Shown: positions 38,443 to 47,530, counted from the stretch's first letter. The stretch is 64,000 nucleotides of DNA from Corynebacterium endometrii (GCF_004795735.1 NZ_CP039247.1:1364001-1428000); one strand, 5' to 3'. Made by a program: numbers and translations. Notes: generated from the letters alone by a model not told the origin.

Positions 38443-39576
38443 TCAATGTTTCTTCTTCAGCCTGCGCGAACGCCCGCCAGCTACGGTAACCTTCGTTCCG
38501 TCCGCGACGGTATCGTAGACCTGCAGCACGGATTGGGCTACGAAATCCCAATCATAGGTGCGTGCCCGGGCAATTCCCGCCTCCACCAGGGCCTGCCTCT
38601 CCTGCGTGTTTTCGATAAGGAAATTCAACTCCGCGGCCAATGATGAGGGGTCACCGTTGCGGAACAGCCTCCCTGCGGGGGCGCGGGAATCCACGTCACA
38701 CACGGCGGCGAAGGCTTCCAAGTCGCTGGCTACTACCGCACACCCAGCGGCCATCGCCTCAACCAAGACGATTCCAAAGGATTCACCGCCGCGGTTGGGG
38801 GCCACGTAAATATCGGCGCGGCCTAAGATCGAGGCCTTATCCGCATCGCTGACGCGCCCCGTAAATTCCACACCGGGGATTTCACGAGCATCGCCGCCTC
38901 CCATCACCGTCACCTTAACCGGATGGTTTACCTCATCGAGCGCCTCAAGCAAGACATCGAGCCCCTTGCGCGGCTCATCCAGGCGCCCGAGGAACACTAT
39001 CTCCACCGGTTCCCGCGGGTCTTTGTCGCCCGCGGGCACGCGAGCCTGCGCGTAGACGGACGTGTCCACCCCGTTGGGGATGAGGACCGGGTCGCCGCCG
39101 AGCTGCTCAACCTGCCAGCGCCGCGCCATCTCAGAAACCGCTATCCCCCCGCGAATCTTGTCTAGCAGCGGGCGCAGAAAAGGCCGCGCGAGCCGTAGCG
39201 CCAGGGAGTTGGAGGCGGAGGCATGGTAGGTAGCCACGATGGGCCCAGAGGCTAACTTGAGCGCCGCCATGGAATAACTCGGCGAATTAGGCTCATGCAG
39301 GTGAAGTACGTCAAACCGGCCTTCTTCTATAAAGCGCTTGAGGTTTGAACTAACGTGCGGGCCAAAGGATAGACGCGCCACCGAGCCGTTGTAGGCGATG
39401 GGGATGCTCCGGCCGCCCTTGGTCACGAAATCCGGAAGTTGGGTCTCCTGTGCCGCTGGGCCCAAGACGCGGACCACATGGCCTTGATCAATCAGGACGC
39501 TGGCAAGCTCGATGATGTGGGCCTGGACGCCTCCTGGTTCGTCGAAGGAATAGGGGCAGACGATGCCGATTCGCAT
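38443..39576 (-). CDS. pimA: Phosphatidylinositol mannosyltransferase PimA
   Basis: GT4 glycosyltransferase that adds the first mannose from GDP-mannose to phosphatidylinositol, on the cytoplasmic face. The 377-residue protein starts MRIGIVCPYSFDEPGGVQAH and has the HLHEPN loop near residue 95. The second Rossmann domain has VFLGRLDEPRKGLD and the nucleotide-sugar segment NRGGESFGIVLVEAMAAGC. A basic C-terminal tail fits membrane association. It is part of the pgsA-patA-pimA run, 4 bp after patA. Confidence 0.95.
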   Translation of the reverse strand: MRIGIVCPYSFDEPGGVQAHIIELASVLIDQGHVVRVLGPAAQETQLPDFVTKGGRSIPIAYNGSVARLSFGPHVSSNLKRFIEEGRFDVLHLHEPNSPSYSMAALKLASGPIVATYHASASNSLALRLARPFLRPLLDKIRGGIAVSEMARRWQVEQLGGDPVLIPNGVDTSVYAQARVPAGDKDPREPVEIVFLGRLDEPRKGLDVLLEALDEVNHPVKVTVMGGGDAREIPGVEFTGRVSDADKASILGRADIYVAPNRGGESFGIVLVEAMAAGCAVVASDLEAFAAVCDVDSRAPAGRLFRNGDPSSLAAELNFLIENTQERQALVEAGIARARTYDWDFVAQSVLQVYDTVADGTKVTVAGGRSRRLKKKH

Positions 39577-39580
39577 TGCC

Positions 39581-40549
39581 CTAATCCTCCTTTCCGGCCG
39601 CGCTGGGATGGTTGGGGCGCCTTTTGCCGCGGGCCCGAGCGGCGCGCTCCGCCCGGCGCTCTTCCACGTCGCTATTCCACTGCGGCTGCAGCATATGCCA
39701 ATCGGCGGGGTGCCGCGCGATGGCTTCCTCGAAGCGATCCGCCAGGCGCTGGGTAGTTTCCTCGACGGTAGTAACCTCTATCGGCACCGAAACGGATTTG
39801 CCCCACCGCGGGGTTCCGTCCTCCGCCTTTTCAAACCAGAGGTGAACCGCACACAAGGCCGCCCCCGTTTGCTGCGCTAGGAGCGCCGGGCCTGCGGCCA
39901 TATTTGCGGGCTCCCCGAAAAATTCGACACTTACCCCGGTACGGGACAGGTCCCGCTCGGAAAGCAGGGCAATCACCTTGCCCTCTTTTAGACGGGCCTT
40001 GAGCGTGTCGAAGGGCTGCGCCCCTCCGGTTAGCGGGAGGACTTCAAAGCCCAGGCTTTCGCGGAAATCGACGAAAGCCTGGTACAGGCTCTCGGGCTTT
40101 AAACGTTCGGCGACGGTAGTGAACCCACCCACGTGCCCAACGAGGAAAGCGCCGGCCATGTCCCAGTTCCCGGTATGGGGAAGCGCGAGGATGACCCCTT
40201 TTCCACGAGCATAAGCCGCTTCGAAATTCTCTAGCCCCTCGATTCCGGCCTTCAGTTGTTCATGAAACCCGGGGCGGCGGTGGATGGCTGGAAGCCGAAA
40301 GGCCTCACACCAATAGCGCATGTAGGAGCGCATGGAATCCCGGACGAGGGCGCGAGTGACGTTTTCAGGCCCTACTACCCTGCCTAGGTTTTTCCGCAAC
40401 TGTTCGGGGCCCCTGCCGCCTTTGGAGGCGATATCCGCTCCGAGCTCGAAAAGTTTGTATGCCACCGATTCCGGCAGCATACGCACAAACCGCCAACCAG
40501 CCATGTAACCGGCCGCGGCGAGGTCATCTTTCGATGGCCACACTGACAT
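39581..40549 (-). CDS. patA: Phosphatidylinositol mannoside acyltransferase
   Basis: LpxL/HtrB-family acyltransferase that acylates the mannose of PIM1/PIM2. The 322-residue protein has the HX4D-type motif in LPHTGNWD (about residues 124-131), FTTVAERLKPE after it, and PPL-type substrate loop residues. The Arg-rich C-terminus suggests membrane contact. The start ATG is 1 bp from the end of pgsA. With pimA and pgsA it forms the PIM biosynthesis operon. Confidence 0.93.
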   Translation of the reverse strand: MSVWPSKDDLAAAGYMAGWRFVRMLPESVAYKLFELGADIASKGGRGPEQLRKNLGRVVGPENVTRALVRDSMRSYMRYWCEAFRLPAIHRRPGFHEQLKAGIEGLENFEAAYARGKGVILALPHTGNWDMAGAFLVGHVGGFTTVAERLKPESLYQAFVDFRESLGFEVLPLTGGAQPFDTLKARLKEGKVIALLSERDLSRTGVSVEFFGEPANMAAGPALLAQQTGAALCAVHLWFEKAEDGTPRWGKSVSVPIEVTTVEETTQRLADRFEEAIARHPADWHMLQPQWNSDVEERRAERAARARGKRRPNHPSAAGKED

Positions 40550-41155
40550 CTACTTCACCTTCTGATTGGCGGCCATGTGCAGCCGCTGGGCCACAGTAAA
40601 AAGCGAACCAATAGCCAAAATCCATAGGGAAACGGCCAGCGCATGGGGCACGCCCAGGCCTTCAAGCCCCACGCCCACCAGCGATATAATTAGACGCTCC
40701 GGGCGCTCGATGAGCCCGCCCACCATCCTCAGGCCACTGGCCTCACCACGGGCCTTGATATAGCTAATCACCTGGGAGGACACCAGTGTTACCAGCGCGG
40801 CGACCACGGTGACCGGATGGCTATCCATTGTGTAAATCAGGTACCACAGGATCGCGGCAAACAGCGCCCCGTCCGTAATGCGATCACAGGAGGCATCGAG
40901 CGTGGCGCCGAAGGCGGTACCACCGCCCCGCATCCTAGCCATGGTGCCGTCAACCATGTCGAAGGCCGCAAACAACCCGGATAGCACCGCGGCCAAAAAG
41001 AGGTGGCCCGTGGGAATCAGGGTCACTGCCACCGCAATGGTGACCACCGTGCCAATAATCGTCACCTTGTTCGGCGTAAGTCCCAGCTTCATCGCGGCCT
41101 TAGCGATGGGCTCAACCACGACAGCGGCAGGCTTGCGGCCGTGCACACTAAGCAC
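40550..41155 (-). CDS. pgsA: Phosphatidylinositol phosphate synthase (CDP-alcohol phosphatidyltransferase)
   Basis: Transfers diacylglycerol phosphate from CDP-DAG to inositol 1-phosphate, giving PI phosphate, the precursor of PIMs. The 201-residue membrane protein has the full family motif with Asp66, Asp69, Gly70, Ala73, Arg74, Gly83, Asp87 and Asp91 (FDMVDGTMAR, then GATLDASCD). The GTG at 41155 is chosen because AAGGAGG lies 6 bases before it. That start overlaps the HIT gene stop by 8 bases; longer frames from 41179 or 41161 would overlap more and have no spaced ribosome site. Confidence 0.93.
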   Translation of the reverse strand: MLSVHGRKPAAVVVEPIAKAAMKLGLTPNKVTIIGTVVTIAVAVTLIPTGHLFLAAVLSGLFAAFDMVDGTMARMRGGGTAFGATLDASCDRITDGALFAAILWYLIYTMDSHPVTVVAALVTLVSSQVISYIKARGEASGLRMVGGLIERPERLIISLVGVGLEGLGVPHALAVSLWILAIGSLFTVAQRLHMAANQKVK

Positions 41156-41729
41156 GAGCATCCTCCTTGTCGATGTCAATCCATGCTTCAGTCAGAATCG
41201 ACCGGGTGTCTTTAAGCAATTGGGGCAGCACTTTCGTACCGTCCACGATGGTCATGAAATTAGCATCCCCGGGCCAGCGTGGCACGACATGCATATGCAG
41301 ATGGTCTCCTACCGAGCCACCAGATGCGCGGCCCAGATTGAACCCTACATTAATAGCTTCCGGACGTGACACCCTTTTTAAGACCCTGATGGCCTTCTTA
41401 CAAAAGACCATCATCTCCGCCGTTTCCTCCTCAGTCAGGTCCTCTAGCTGGGATTCCTTGCGGTACGGCACCACCATGAGGTGGCCCGCGTTATAGGGAA
41501 AAAGGTTCAGCAAGGCGTAGACCGTCTTACCACGGGCGATGATCAACCCGTCCTCATCGCTGCCCTTAGGGGCTTCAACGAAGGGATCCTTAGAACGCTT
41601 GGTGATGTAAGCCATCCGGTACGGGGCCCACAACCGCTCTAGGCGATCGTCAAGGCCGGCACCGGAGTCTACATACGCGTCCTGGCCTGAGTCCCGATTG
41701 GATATCTCCATGACTGAACCAGTCCCCAC
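41148..41729 (-). CDS. HIT-family nucleotide hydrolase/phosphorylase
   Basis: A 193-residue histidine-triad protein. The catalytic HxHxHxx is HLHMHVVPRW in the C-terminal half, preceded by the NLFPYNAGHLMVVPYR segment. The AP4A-phosphorylase-like HIT group is frequent in this actinobacterial locus between thrS and pgsA. The exact nucleotide substrate is not determined. The annotated GTG (41729) has no spaced ribosome site; the ATG at 41711 is an alternative. It starts 9 bp after thrS. Confidence 0.92.
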   Translation of the reverse strand: MGTGSVMEISNRDSGQDAYVDSGAGLDDRLERLWAPYRMAYITKRSKDPFVEAPKGSDEDGLIIARGKTVYALLNLFPYNAGHLMVVPYRKESQLEDLTEEETAEMMVFCKKAIRVLKRVSRPEAINVGFNLGRASGGSVGDHLHMHVVPRWPGDANFMTIVDGTKVLPQLLKDTRSILTEAWIDIDKEDARA

Positions 41730-41738
41730 TCCTAGCGC

Positions 41739-43802
41739 TTAACGCAGCGCGTTGATCTCATCCTGATTTGGCTGCTTATTGTTGCGGCTCGCAATCCAAG
41801 AGGAAATGATATCCACAGCCTCGTCAACGGGTACGCCGTTGACCTGCGAACCATCCAGGAAGCGGAAGGATACGGCGTCCGCGTCCACGTCCCGCGCGCC
41901 TGCAAGCAGCATGAACGGGACGCGGGCCTGGGTGTGATTACGGATCTTTTTCTGCATGCGATCATCGGAGGTATCCACGTCGGCGCGGATGCCCTTTTCA
42001 CGCAGCTTCTTGGCGATTGCCTCCAAGTGGTAGGAGAAATCATCTGCCACCGGAATGCCAACGACCTGGTGTGGGGCTAGCCAAGCCGGGAATGCACCCG
42101 CATAGTGCTCGAGCAGCACGCCGAAGAAGCGCTCAATGGATCCGAACAGCGCACGGTGGATCATGATTGGACGCTTCTTGGTTCCATCAGGCGCGGTGTA
42201 CTCCAGCTCGAAACGCTCGGGCAGGTTGAAATCCAGCTGCACCGTGGACATCTGCCAGGTACGGCCAATCGCGTCACGCGCCTGAACGGAGATCTTCGGT
42301 CCGTAGAACGCGGCACCCGCTGGATCCGGCACCAGTTCCAGACCGGAGTTGGTTGCCACGCGCTCGAGGATGGCGGTGGAACGCTCCCAGATCTCATCGG
42401 AACCCACGAACTTATTTGGGTCCTTGGTGGACAGCTCCAGATAGAAGTCATCTAAGCCATAGTCCTGCAGCAAGGAAATGATAAATTCCAGTACCTTGGT
42501 CAGCTCATCTTCTAGCTGATCCTCAGTGCAGTAGATGTGCGCGTCATCCTGGGTAAACCCTCGTGCTCGGGTCAGGCCGTGGACCACACCAGATTTCTCA
42601 TAGCGGTAGACCGTGCCAAACTCGAACAGGCGCAGCGGCAGCTCGCGGTAGGAGCGTCCGCGGGAAGCGAAGATGAGGTTGTGGAACGGGCAGTTCATTG
42701 GCTTGGCGTAGTAATCCTGAGGCTGCTTGGTGCAGTTACCCTCATCGTCATACTCGCCGTCCAACTGCATTGGCGGGAACATGCCGTCCGCGTAGAAATC
42801 TAGGTGGCCGGACTTCTTAAACAGGTCTCCCTTGGTGATGTGTGGGGTGTTGACAAAGGAGTAACCGTCAGCGATGTGGCGGCGGCGGGAATGCTCCTCC
42901 ATTTCCATGCGCACGGTGGCACCGTTTGGATGGAATACCGGGAAGCCGGAGCCAATCTCATCCGGGAAGGAAAACAGGTCAAGCTCGGCACCCAGGCGGC
43001 GGTGGTCACGTTTTTCCGCCTCTTCCATCATGTGCTGGTACGCCTCGAGGGCCTCCTTGGATTCCCAGGCCGTGCCGTAGATGCGCTGCAGGCCGGCCTT
43101 GGACTGGTCGCCGCGCCAGTACGCAGCGGAGGAACGGGTCAGCGTGAATGCCGGAATGTACTTGGTCGTTGGCAGGTGCGGACCGCGGCAAAGATCGAAC
43201 CACTCCACCTCGTTGGTGCGTGGGTTCACATTGTCGTAGTAGGTCAGCTCGCCGGCTCCAACCTCGGTTGCCTCGTCGGAATCGGGATCGACGTTTCCCT
43301 TATCCTGAATCAATTCAAGCTTAAAGGGCTCATCCTTGAGCGCTTCTTCGGCCTGCTCATTGGAAGCAAAGACCCCACGTTCAAAGCGCTGACCAGACTT
43401 GATGATCTTCTTCATGCGCTTTTCAATTGCCTTAAGATCCTCGGGCGTGAAGGGCTCTTGCGACTGGAAGTCATAGTAGAACCCGTTCTCAATCGCGGGG
43501 CCGATGCCCAGCTTGGTGCCCGGGAACTCGGCCTGCACGGCCTGCGCAAGAACGTGCGCACAGGAGTGGCGGATCACGGCGCGGCCGTCTTCCTCACACG
43601 CTGCTACAGGCGTAAAGGTGGCTTCAGTCTCAGGGGTGTGGGACAGGTCCTTGAGTTCGCCATTTTCATCGCGAACCACCACTACTGCCTCTGGGCCCTT
43701 ATTGGGCAAGCCCAATTCTTTCATCGCCGCACCAACTGGGGTGCCAGCCGGAACAGTGAATGGCTCGTAGCCTACGTGTACGGCTGCGATAGCTTCGGCC
43801 AT
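41739..43802 (-). CDS. thrS: Threonyl-tRNA synthetase
   Basis: Class II synthetase of 687 residues with an N-terminal TGS domain, editing domain ([17 protein letters not shown] with zinc-type His residues), and catalytic core with [21 protein letters not shown] and [17 protein letters not shown]. The C-terminal anticodon-binding domain starts near residue 590 ([12 protein letters not shown]). ATG start with AAAAGGAG upstream. It begins a thrS-HIT-pgsA-patA-pimA-lemA-like run. The 237-bp upstream spacer has a short CTGCAT/ATGCAG hairpin (43914-43929) and no gene. Confidence 0.97.
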   Translation of the reverse strand: MAEAIAAVHVGYEPFTVPAGTPVGAAMKELGLPNKGPEAVVVVRDENGELKDLSHTPETEATFTPVAACEEDGRAVIRHSCAHVLAQAVQAEFPGTKLGIGPAIENGFYYDFQSQEPFTPEDLKAIEKRMKKIIKSGQRFERGVFASNEQAEEALKDEPFKLELIQDKGNVDPDSDEATEVGAGELTYYDNVNPRTNEVEWFDLCRGPHLPTTKYIPAFTLTRSSAAYWRGDQSKAGLQRIYGTAWESKEALEAYQHMMEEAEKRDHRRLGAELDLFSFPDEIGSGFPVFHPNGATVRMEMEEHSRRRHIADGYSFVNTPHITKGDLFKKSGHLDFYADGMFPPMQLDGEYDDEGNCTKQPQDYYAKPMNCPFHNLIFASRGRSYRELPLRLFEFGTVYRYEKSGVVHGLTRARGFTQDDAHIYCTEDQLEDELTKVLEFIISLLQDYGLDDFYLELSTKDPNKFVGSDEIWERSTAILERVATNSGLELVPDPAGAAFYGPKISVQARDAIGRTWQMSTVQLDFNLPERFELEYTAPDGTKKRPIMIHRALFGSIERFFGVLLEHYAGAFPAWLAPHQVVGIPVADDFSYHLEAIAKKLREKGIRADVDTSDDRMQKKIRNHTQARVPFMLLAGARDVDADAVSFRFLDGSQVNGVPVDEAVDIISSWIASRNNKQPNQDEINALR

Positions 43803-44005
43803 GATTCTGCGCTCCTTTTGCGCTCATGCGGTGGCGGCATACCTGGCCGCCCCGCGGGAAACAGGAAAGATCACTCAACTTCGCTCCCGCCGCGGTTATG
43901 CTAGCGGCTCATGCTGCATCGGCATGCAGGGAAAAGTTGCTCCGGAACATACTACTCTGCATACCCCTCTTAGAGCCATTTGGCGACCGCGCGGACGGTG
44001 CCGCG

Positions 44006-44021
44006 GGGCGCAAGGGCGCCC
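44006..44021 (-). terminator. Possible terminator after the DyP gene
   Basis: GGGCGC / GCGCCC with an AAGG loop lies 18 bp past the stop of the DyP gene. It sits inside a GC-rich stretch where other pairings are possible, and there is no T run. Weak call. Confidence 0.35.
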
Positions 44022-44039
44022 ACTTGCGATTCGCCAGCC

Positions 44040-45272
44040 CTAAGTCAGCAAACGCTCGCCCCAGAACGCGTCGGGTTCGGAACCGTCTGCGCTGACGCCT
44101 GGGGGAATGAAAAACACAGAGGAACCAATGTGTGTGATCCACTCATTCAGCCGGTCCTGTTCATCCAGGCGAGTTTGAATTGGGGTGAATTGCTTATCGG
44201 GATCTTTTTGGAAGCAGATGAAGATAAGCCCGGAATTAGACAGTTGATCGCTGCCCGGCTCCGGCGGCAAGTCGTAGCTGTAGGGCCTGCGCAGTAGAGC
44301 CTGTTCTGGGTGCTCACGGGTGGGGCGCGCACGCGCCATGTGAGATGCGGGATCAATCAACGGTAATCCGTACTTGTCCGTGGCCGAAAAATCCGCAATG
44401 GTGTGCTCTTCCCCGCCGCTCAGCGGGGCACCTTTGGCCAGATCGCGACCAATTGTCTGTTCCCGCGAACCGCGATCCAGCATTTCCCATGTATCGACGT
44501 TCATGCGGATGCGGCGGACAACCATCGCTGAGCCGCCGAGGGCCCATTCCTCCCCCTCATCGATCCACACCTGGTAATCGAAATCCTCGGGGGTTTTTGG
44601 ATTGACGGTTCCATCCACCTGGCCGAAAAGATTGCGCGCCGTTTGATCCGGCGCCTTGGCCCCGTCCGCATTGGCAAAGCCCTGCTGCATCCAGGCGGTC
44701 TTCACGTACCAGCTCGAGGAACGAATCATGTGGCGAACCGCATGGGCGAGGGTGAGGGAATCATCGCAACAAATCTGAAGGACGATATCCGTTTGCCCCC
44801 ATGCGGGATCCAGCTGGTCGCGCGTGAACTTCGGGATGGGGCGCAGCCATTCTGGACGCAGTTCCCCTTTACCCGCGATATCGAAAACCTTGGGGCCGAA
44901 ACCGCACGTAATGGTGAGGTTAGCAGGGGTGACGGCCATTTCCGGTTCCAAGCTGCCCACCGGCGCCTGTCCCGAGCACAAGCGTCGGGCGTCTTCGGTC
45001 CAGGAACGCATCAAATTAACCAGCTTGGTCTTGTCCATGTCCTCGACGAAGTTAAAACCGACCAGATTCACTAATGCCTGGCCCGGTGTAGCGATGCCGG
45101 CCTGGTGCTGACCGTCGAAGCTGACGGTTTGGTTTTTCAACCGGACCTCGACTTCCTCCGGGCTTAGGGCGCCATTCCCCCCTTCCCCTGCGGTAGAGCA
45201 CGCCGCCAACGCTGATGTTCCAGCCGTTACGGCGGCACCTGAAAGAAATCCTCGACGAGACAGCTTTCTCAT
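44040..45272 (-). CDS. Dyp-type haem peroxidase, Tat-exported (EfeB-like)
   Basis: A 410-residue haem peroxidase. The N-terminus MRKLSRRGFLSG is a twin-arginine signal, and LAACS at about residues 26-30 could be a lipobox. The Dyp signature GxxDG appears as FGQVDGTVNP. Distal Arg candidates lie in RGSREQTIGRD and the proximal His in the SHMARARPTREHPE region. The ATG at 45272 is preferred (AAGAGAG 9 bases upstream); ATG 45278 and TTG 45296 also lie in frame. It resembles EfeB, but no EfeU or EfeO gene is adjacent. It follows pcuC and copC instead, so a role with copper or with envelope haem/iron handling is inferred. Confidence 0.88.
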   Translation of the reverse strand: MRKLSRRGFLSGAAVTAGTSALAACSTAGEGGNGALSPEEVEVRLKNQTVSFDGQHQAGIATPGQALVNLVGFNFVEDMDKTKLVNLMRSWTEDARRLCSGQAPVGSLEPEMAVTPANLTITCGFGPKVFDIAGKGELRPEWLRPIPKFTRDQLDPAWGQTDIVLQICCDDSLTLAHAVRHMIRSSSWYVKTAWMQQGFANADGAKAPDQTARNLFGQVDGTVNPKTPEDFDYQVWIDEGEEWALGGSAMVVRRIRMNVDTWEMLDRGSREQTIGRDLAKGAPLSGGEEHTIADFSATDKYGLPLIDPASHMARARPTREHPEQALLRRPYSYDLPPEPGSDQLSNSGLIFICFQKDPDKQFTPIQTRLDEQDRLNEWITHIGSSVFFIPPGVSADGSEPDAFWGERLLT

Positions 45273-45362
45273 CTTCATCAACTCTCTTGGGTTCAAGCGG
45301 GATTAGGCGCAGCGATGCTGCGCTTGAGCGGGGGAAGGCAGACAGGGAGGGTAAGTGGACCT

Positions 45363-46025
45363 TTAGTGATCGTGGCCCTCATGATCGTGGCCGGAATGGT
45401 CCATCGAATCGGATGGCTCATCAGCAGCGCCCATGCCGCCGTGGCCTTGGAGCTCGCCATCCTCGCCGTAGCTCTCGTCGCCGGAGCCGACCTGACGAAC
45501 AGCCAGGCCTTCCGCCTCGACGGTAGATCCGTCCGCGGTAGTGATAGTCAAATTGACGGTGGCACCAGGCAAGATTTCCTCGTCATAATCCATGATCATC
45601 ATGTGGTCGCCACCGGGGGCCAGTTCGTGGCTTTCCCCGGCCGGGATTTCAAACCCGCCCTCCTTCATCTGCATTTGACCGTCAACTACCTCATGCAGTT
45701 CGGTGCGCTCTGGCTGGGTGTTATTTCCCACGATTTCTGCCGTGAAACCGGTGATAGTAACCGCCGCATCGGTGTTATTCACGACGGAGCCGAAGATGCC
45801 GGTCATGGGGCGGCCATCCTCAGCGTCGGCGGCTGGTTTGGCCTTGACGTAACCATCAACGAAGGAGATAGGCGCAGCGGTATCGGCGGCCGTGGTGCCC
45901 GCGGCTGCGCTTTGCTGTTCGGTTGCCGGCGCCGTGGAATCATTCTCATTCTGCGGTGAACAAGCCGCTAGAGCCAGCGCGGAAACCGCCGCTACGGTTG
46001 CGAGAACCTGGGAGTACTTCTTCAT
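45363..46025 (-). CDS. PCuAC-family copper chaperone lipoprotein
   Basis: A 220-residue exported lipoprotein: basic start, hydrophobic stretch and lipobox LAAC with Cys22. The PCu(A)C domain holds copper ligands His111, Met120, His141 and Met143 (LHEVVDGQMQM, then GGDHMMIM). After the domain comes a Gly-rich tail ending in a His/Met-rich sequence (MDHSGHDHEGHDH), likely an additional metal site. PCuAC proteins deliver Cu(I) to cytochrome oxidase. The ATG at 46025 begins the signal peptide, 4 bp after copC. It probably acts with CopC in the corynebacterial envelope. Confidence 0.93.
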   Translation of the reverse strand: MKKYSQVLATVAAVSALALAACSPQNENDSTAPATEQQSAAAGTTAADTAAPISFVDGYVKAKPAADAEDGRPMTGIFGSVVNNTDAAVTITGFTAEIVGNNTQPERTELHEVVDGQMQMKEGGFEIPAGESHELAPGGDHMMIMDYDEEILPGATVNLTITTADGSTVEAEGLAVRQVGSGDESYGEDGELQGHGGMGAADEPSDSMDHSGHDHEGHDH

Positions 46026-46029
46026 GGTC

Positions 46030-46668
46030 TTACTGCCCTTCTCCAAGCGTACGACGCTTGGCAATCATTACGGCTGCCACGGCGATAAGCGCAAGGACTC
46101 CTCCCGCGGCAGCGATCCATTTCACGGGCCCTTGGAGCCCATCGTCAGTGGAAGAGGCCTCAGTCTCACCGGGCGAATCCGCCGCTGTATCCGTGGAACC
46201 GCCTGCGGTAGCGTCCTCGGACGAGGCCGCGCCCGCACCCGCTTCTTCACCGCCCGCGATGCTGAACGGGACCGCCCCTCTGGTGGCGTGACCATCGGAG
46301 GAGGTGATGGAAAACCCAACCTGGTATTGACCCGGCCCTGCCTCAGTCCCCTCCGGCACCTCGATGCTTAGGTTGCGGCCATCGAGGCTTGGTTCGGCGG
46401 AAAAAAGCACCTCACCGGTGTCCACGTTGGACACCGCGATGGTGTTAAAACCTTCCTGAGGAATGCCGGAGAACTCCAGGGTGATTACATCGGGCAGCGC
46501 TTCAACAACCTCATCGGTCTCAATCGAACCGCCAATAACTGAATCGTGGGCTTGGGCCACAGGTGCCGCAAGCCACGCTCCCGGAGCTACGGCAAGCATT
46601 CCGCCGGCTAAGACCGCCGCAGCCCAAGCCTTGGACCGTAGGCGGATCGCAGTCAACGGAGTGTTCAT
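46030..46668 (-). CDS. CopC-family copper-binding protein with C-terminal membrane anchor
   Basis: A 212-residue protein. The signal peptide ends VAQA, leaving His41 as the mature N-terminus, as expected for the CopC copper brace. The CopC fold follows (PDVITLEFSGIP, ISSDGHATRGAVPFSI; the late SDGH is a typical ligand segment). A Ser/Ala-rich linker precedes one C-terminal transmembrane helix (about residues 186-205) and a basic end. No CopD domain is seen. ATG 46668 starts the signal peptide and has GGAAGGG upstream. First gene of the copC-pcuC-DyP run. Confidence 0.92.
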   Translation of the reverse strand: MNTPLTAIRLRSKAWAAAVLAGGMLAVAPGAWLAAPVAQAHDSVIGGSIETDEVVEALPDVITLEFSGIPQEGFNTIAVSNVDTGEVLFSAEPSLDGRNLSIEVPEGTEAGPGQYQVGFSITSSDGHATRGAVPFSIAGGEEAGAGAASSEDATAGGSTDTAADSPGETEASSTDDGLQGPVKWIAAAGGVLALIAVAAVMIAKRRTLGEGQ

Positions 46669-46721
46669 AGGACTATCCCTTCCAGTGGATTGCATCTAGT
46701 GAATCTGAAGCCAAAACTACA

Positions 46722-46736
46722 CCCGCACAGTGCGGG
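46722..46736. promoter_or_regulatory. 15-bp palindrome upstream of copC
   Basis: Perfect dyad CCCGCAC-A-GTGCGGG, 53 bp before the copC start, in the region where its promoter must lie. C-rich/G-rich dyads of this type are found at copper-responsive repressor sites such as CsoR, but it is not an exact match to a consensus I can quote. The remainder of 46669-46956 shows no gene. Confidence 0.5.
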
Positions 46737-46959
46737 CATATCCAACGCTCCCATCGTAACGCCAATAGCACCCGCCGCTGGCATGGAACTCTGCGACCAG
46801 CGCAATTGACCACGGGGCAAGGCGTACGCCGGAGCGTTACAGATGTAGTCGCAATTGATCCCCCATTAGTTCCCGCGAATAGGAATTATCTATAGCTTTC
46901 TGATGAATGGACTATTCGTGCAGCTGCGGTACGCGAGCACTGCGCCTTAATATGCGAAA

Positions 46960-46981
46960 AGCGCCATCTTTCGATGACGCT
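46960..46981 (-). terminator. Terminator of the tRNA cluster
   Basis: On the minus strand AGCGTCATC-GAAA-GATGGCGCT, a 9-bp stem with one T-G wobble and a GNRA loop, followed by TTTCGC. It lies directly downstream of the last tRNA-Gly. Confidence 0.85.
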
Positions 46982-46988
46982 TCATGCT

Positions 46989-47064
46989 TGGAGCGGATGA
47001 CGAGACTCGAACTCGCGACCCTCACCTTGGCAAGGTGATGCGCTACCAACTGCGCTACATCCGC
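46989..47064 (-). tRNA. tRNA-Gly (GCC), copy 1
   Basis: Cloverleaf with acceptor GCGGATG/CATCCGC, anticodon loop TTGCCAA and T loop GTTCGAGTC. CCA is encoded. Identical to the two other Gly copies in this cluster. Last gene of the minus-strand cluster. Confidence 0.96.
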
Positions 47065-47115
47065 ACGTGAAATCCGTGGATTCCAAACTTGATGAAAGAC
47101 CCCATAGAGTCTTCG

Positions 47116-47186
47116 AGGTGGAAACGGGAATCGAACCCGTGTGCACGGTTTTGCAGACCGTTGCCTCACCACTCGGCCATTCCACC
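47116..47186 (-). tRNA. tRNA-Cys (GCA)
   Basis: Acceptor GGTGGAA/TTCCACC, anticodon loop CTGCAAA (GCA), T loop GTTCGAATC; discriminator T. The bases that follow are CGA, so CCA is not encoded. 71 bases. Confidence 0.96.
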
Positions 47187-47230
47187 GTGGCGTTTACCGC
47201 CTCTGTATCAACTTTGCCTCAAATCGATAC

Positions 47231-47306
47231 TGGAGCGGATGACGAGACTCGAACTCGCGACCCTCACCTTGGCAAGGTGATGCGCTACCAACTGCGCTAC
47301 ATCCGC
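47231..47306 (-). tRNA. tRNA-Gly (GCC), copy 2
   Basis: Same 76-base sequence as copy 1, including the encoded CCA. It lies between tRNA-Val and tRNA-Cys. Confidence 0.96.
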
Positions 47307-47356
47307 ATTCGAAACCAGGCCCGGTTTCTAGGCATTCACATTACATGAATTCCTTG

Positions 47357-47428
47357 TGCGCGATACTGGGATTGAACCAGTGACCTCTTCCGTGTCAGGG
47401 AAGCGCTCTCCCGCTGAGCTAATCGCGC
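47357..47428 (-). tRNA. tRNA-Val (GAC)
   Basis: Acceptor GCGCGAT/ATCGCGC, anticodon loop CTGACAC (GAC), T loop GTTCAATCC; discriminator A. The next bases are CAA, so CCA is not encoded. 72 bases. Confidence 0.96.
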
Positions 47429-47454
47429 GGGACCGTTTCACCACGAGGGGAAAC

Positions 47455-47530
47455 TGGAGCGGATGACGAGACTCGAACTCGCGACCCTCACCTTGGCAAG
47501 GTGATGCGCTACCAACTGCGCTACATCCGC
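47455..47530 (-). tRNA. tRNA-Gly (GCC), copy 3
   Basis: Same 76-base sequence as copies 1 and 2, with encoded CCA. First gene of the cluster; its promoter must lie in 47531-47795, where nothing else is recognised on the minus strand. Confidence 0.96.

Noticed and set aside
42804-43904. Open frame of 366 codons opposite thrS
   Set aside because: Shadow of thrS; low-complexity translation without family features.
44040-45272. Iron-uptake EfeUOB operon
   Set aside because: Only the EfeB-like peroxidase is present. Its neighbours are copper proteins, and no EfeU or EfeO gene lies in the window.
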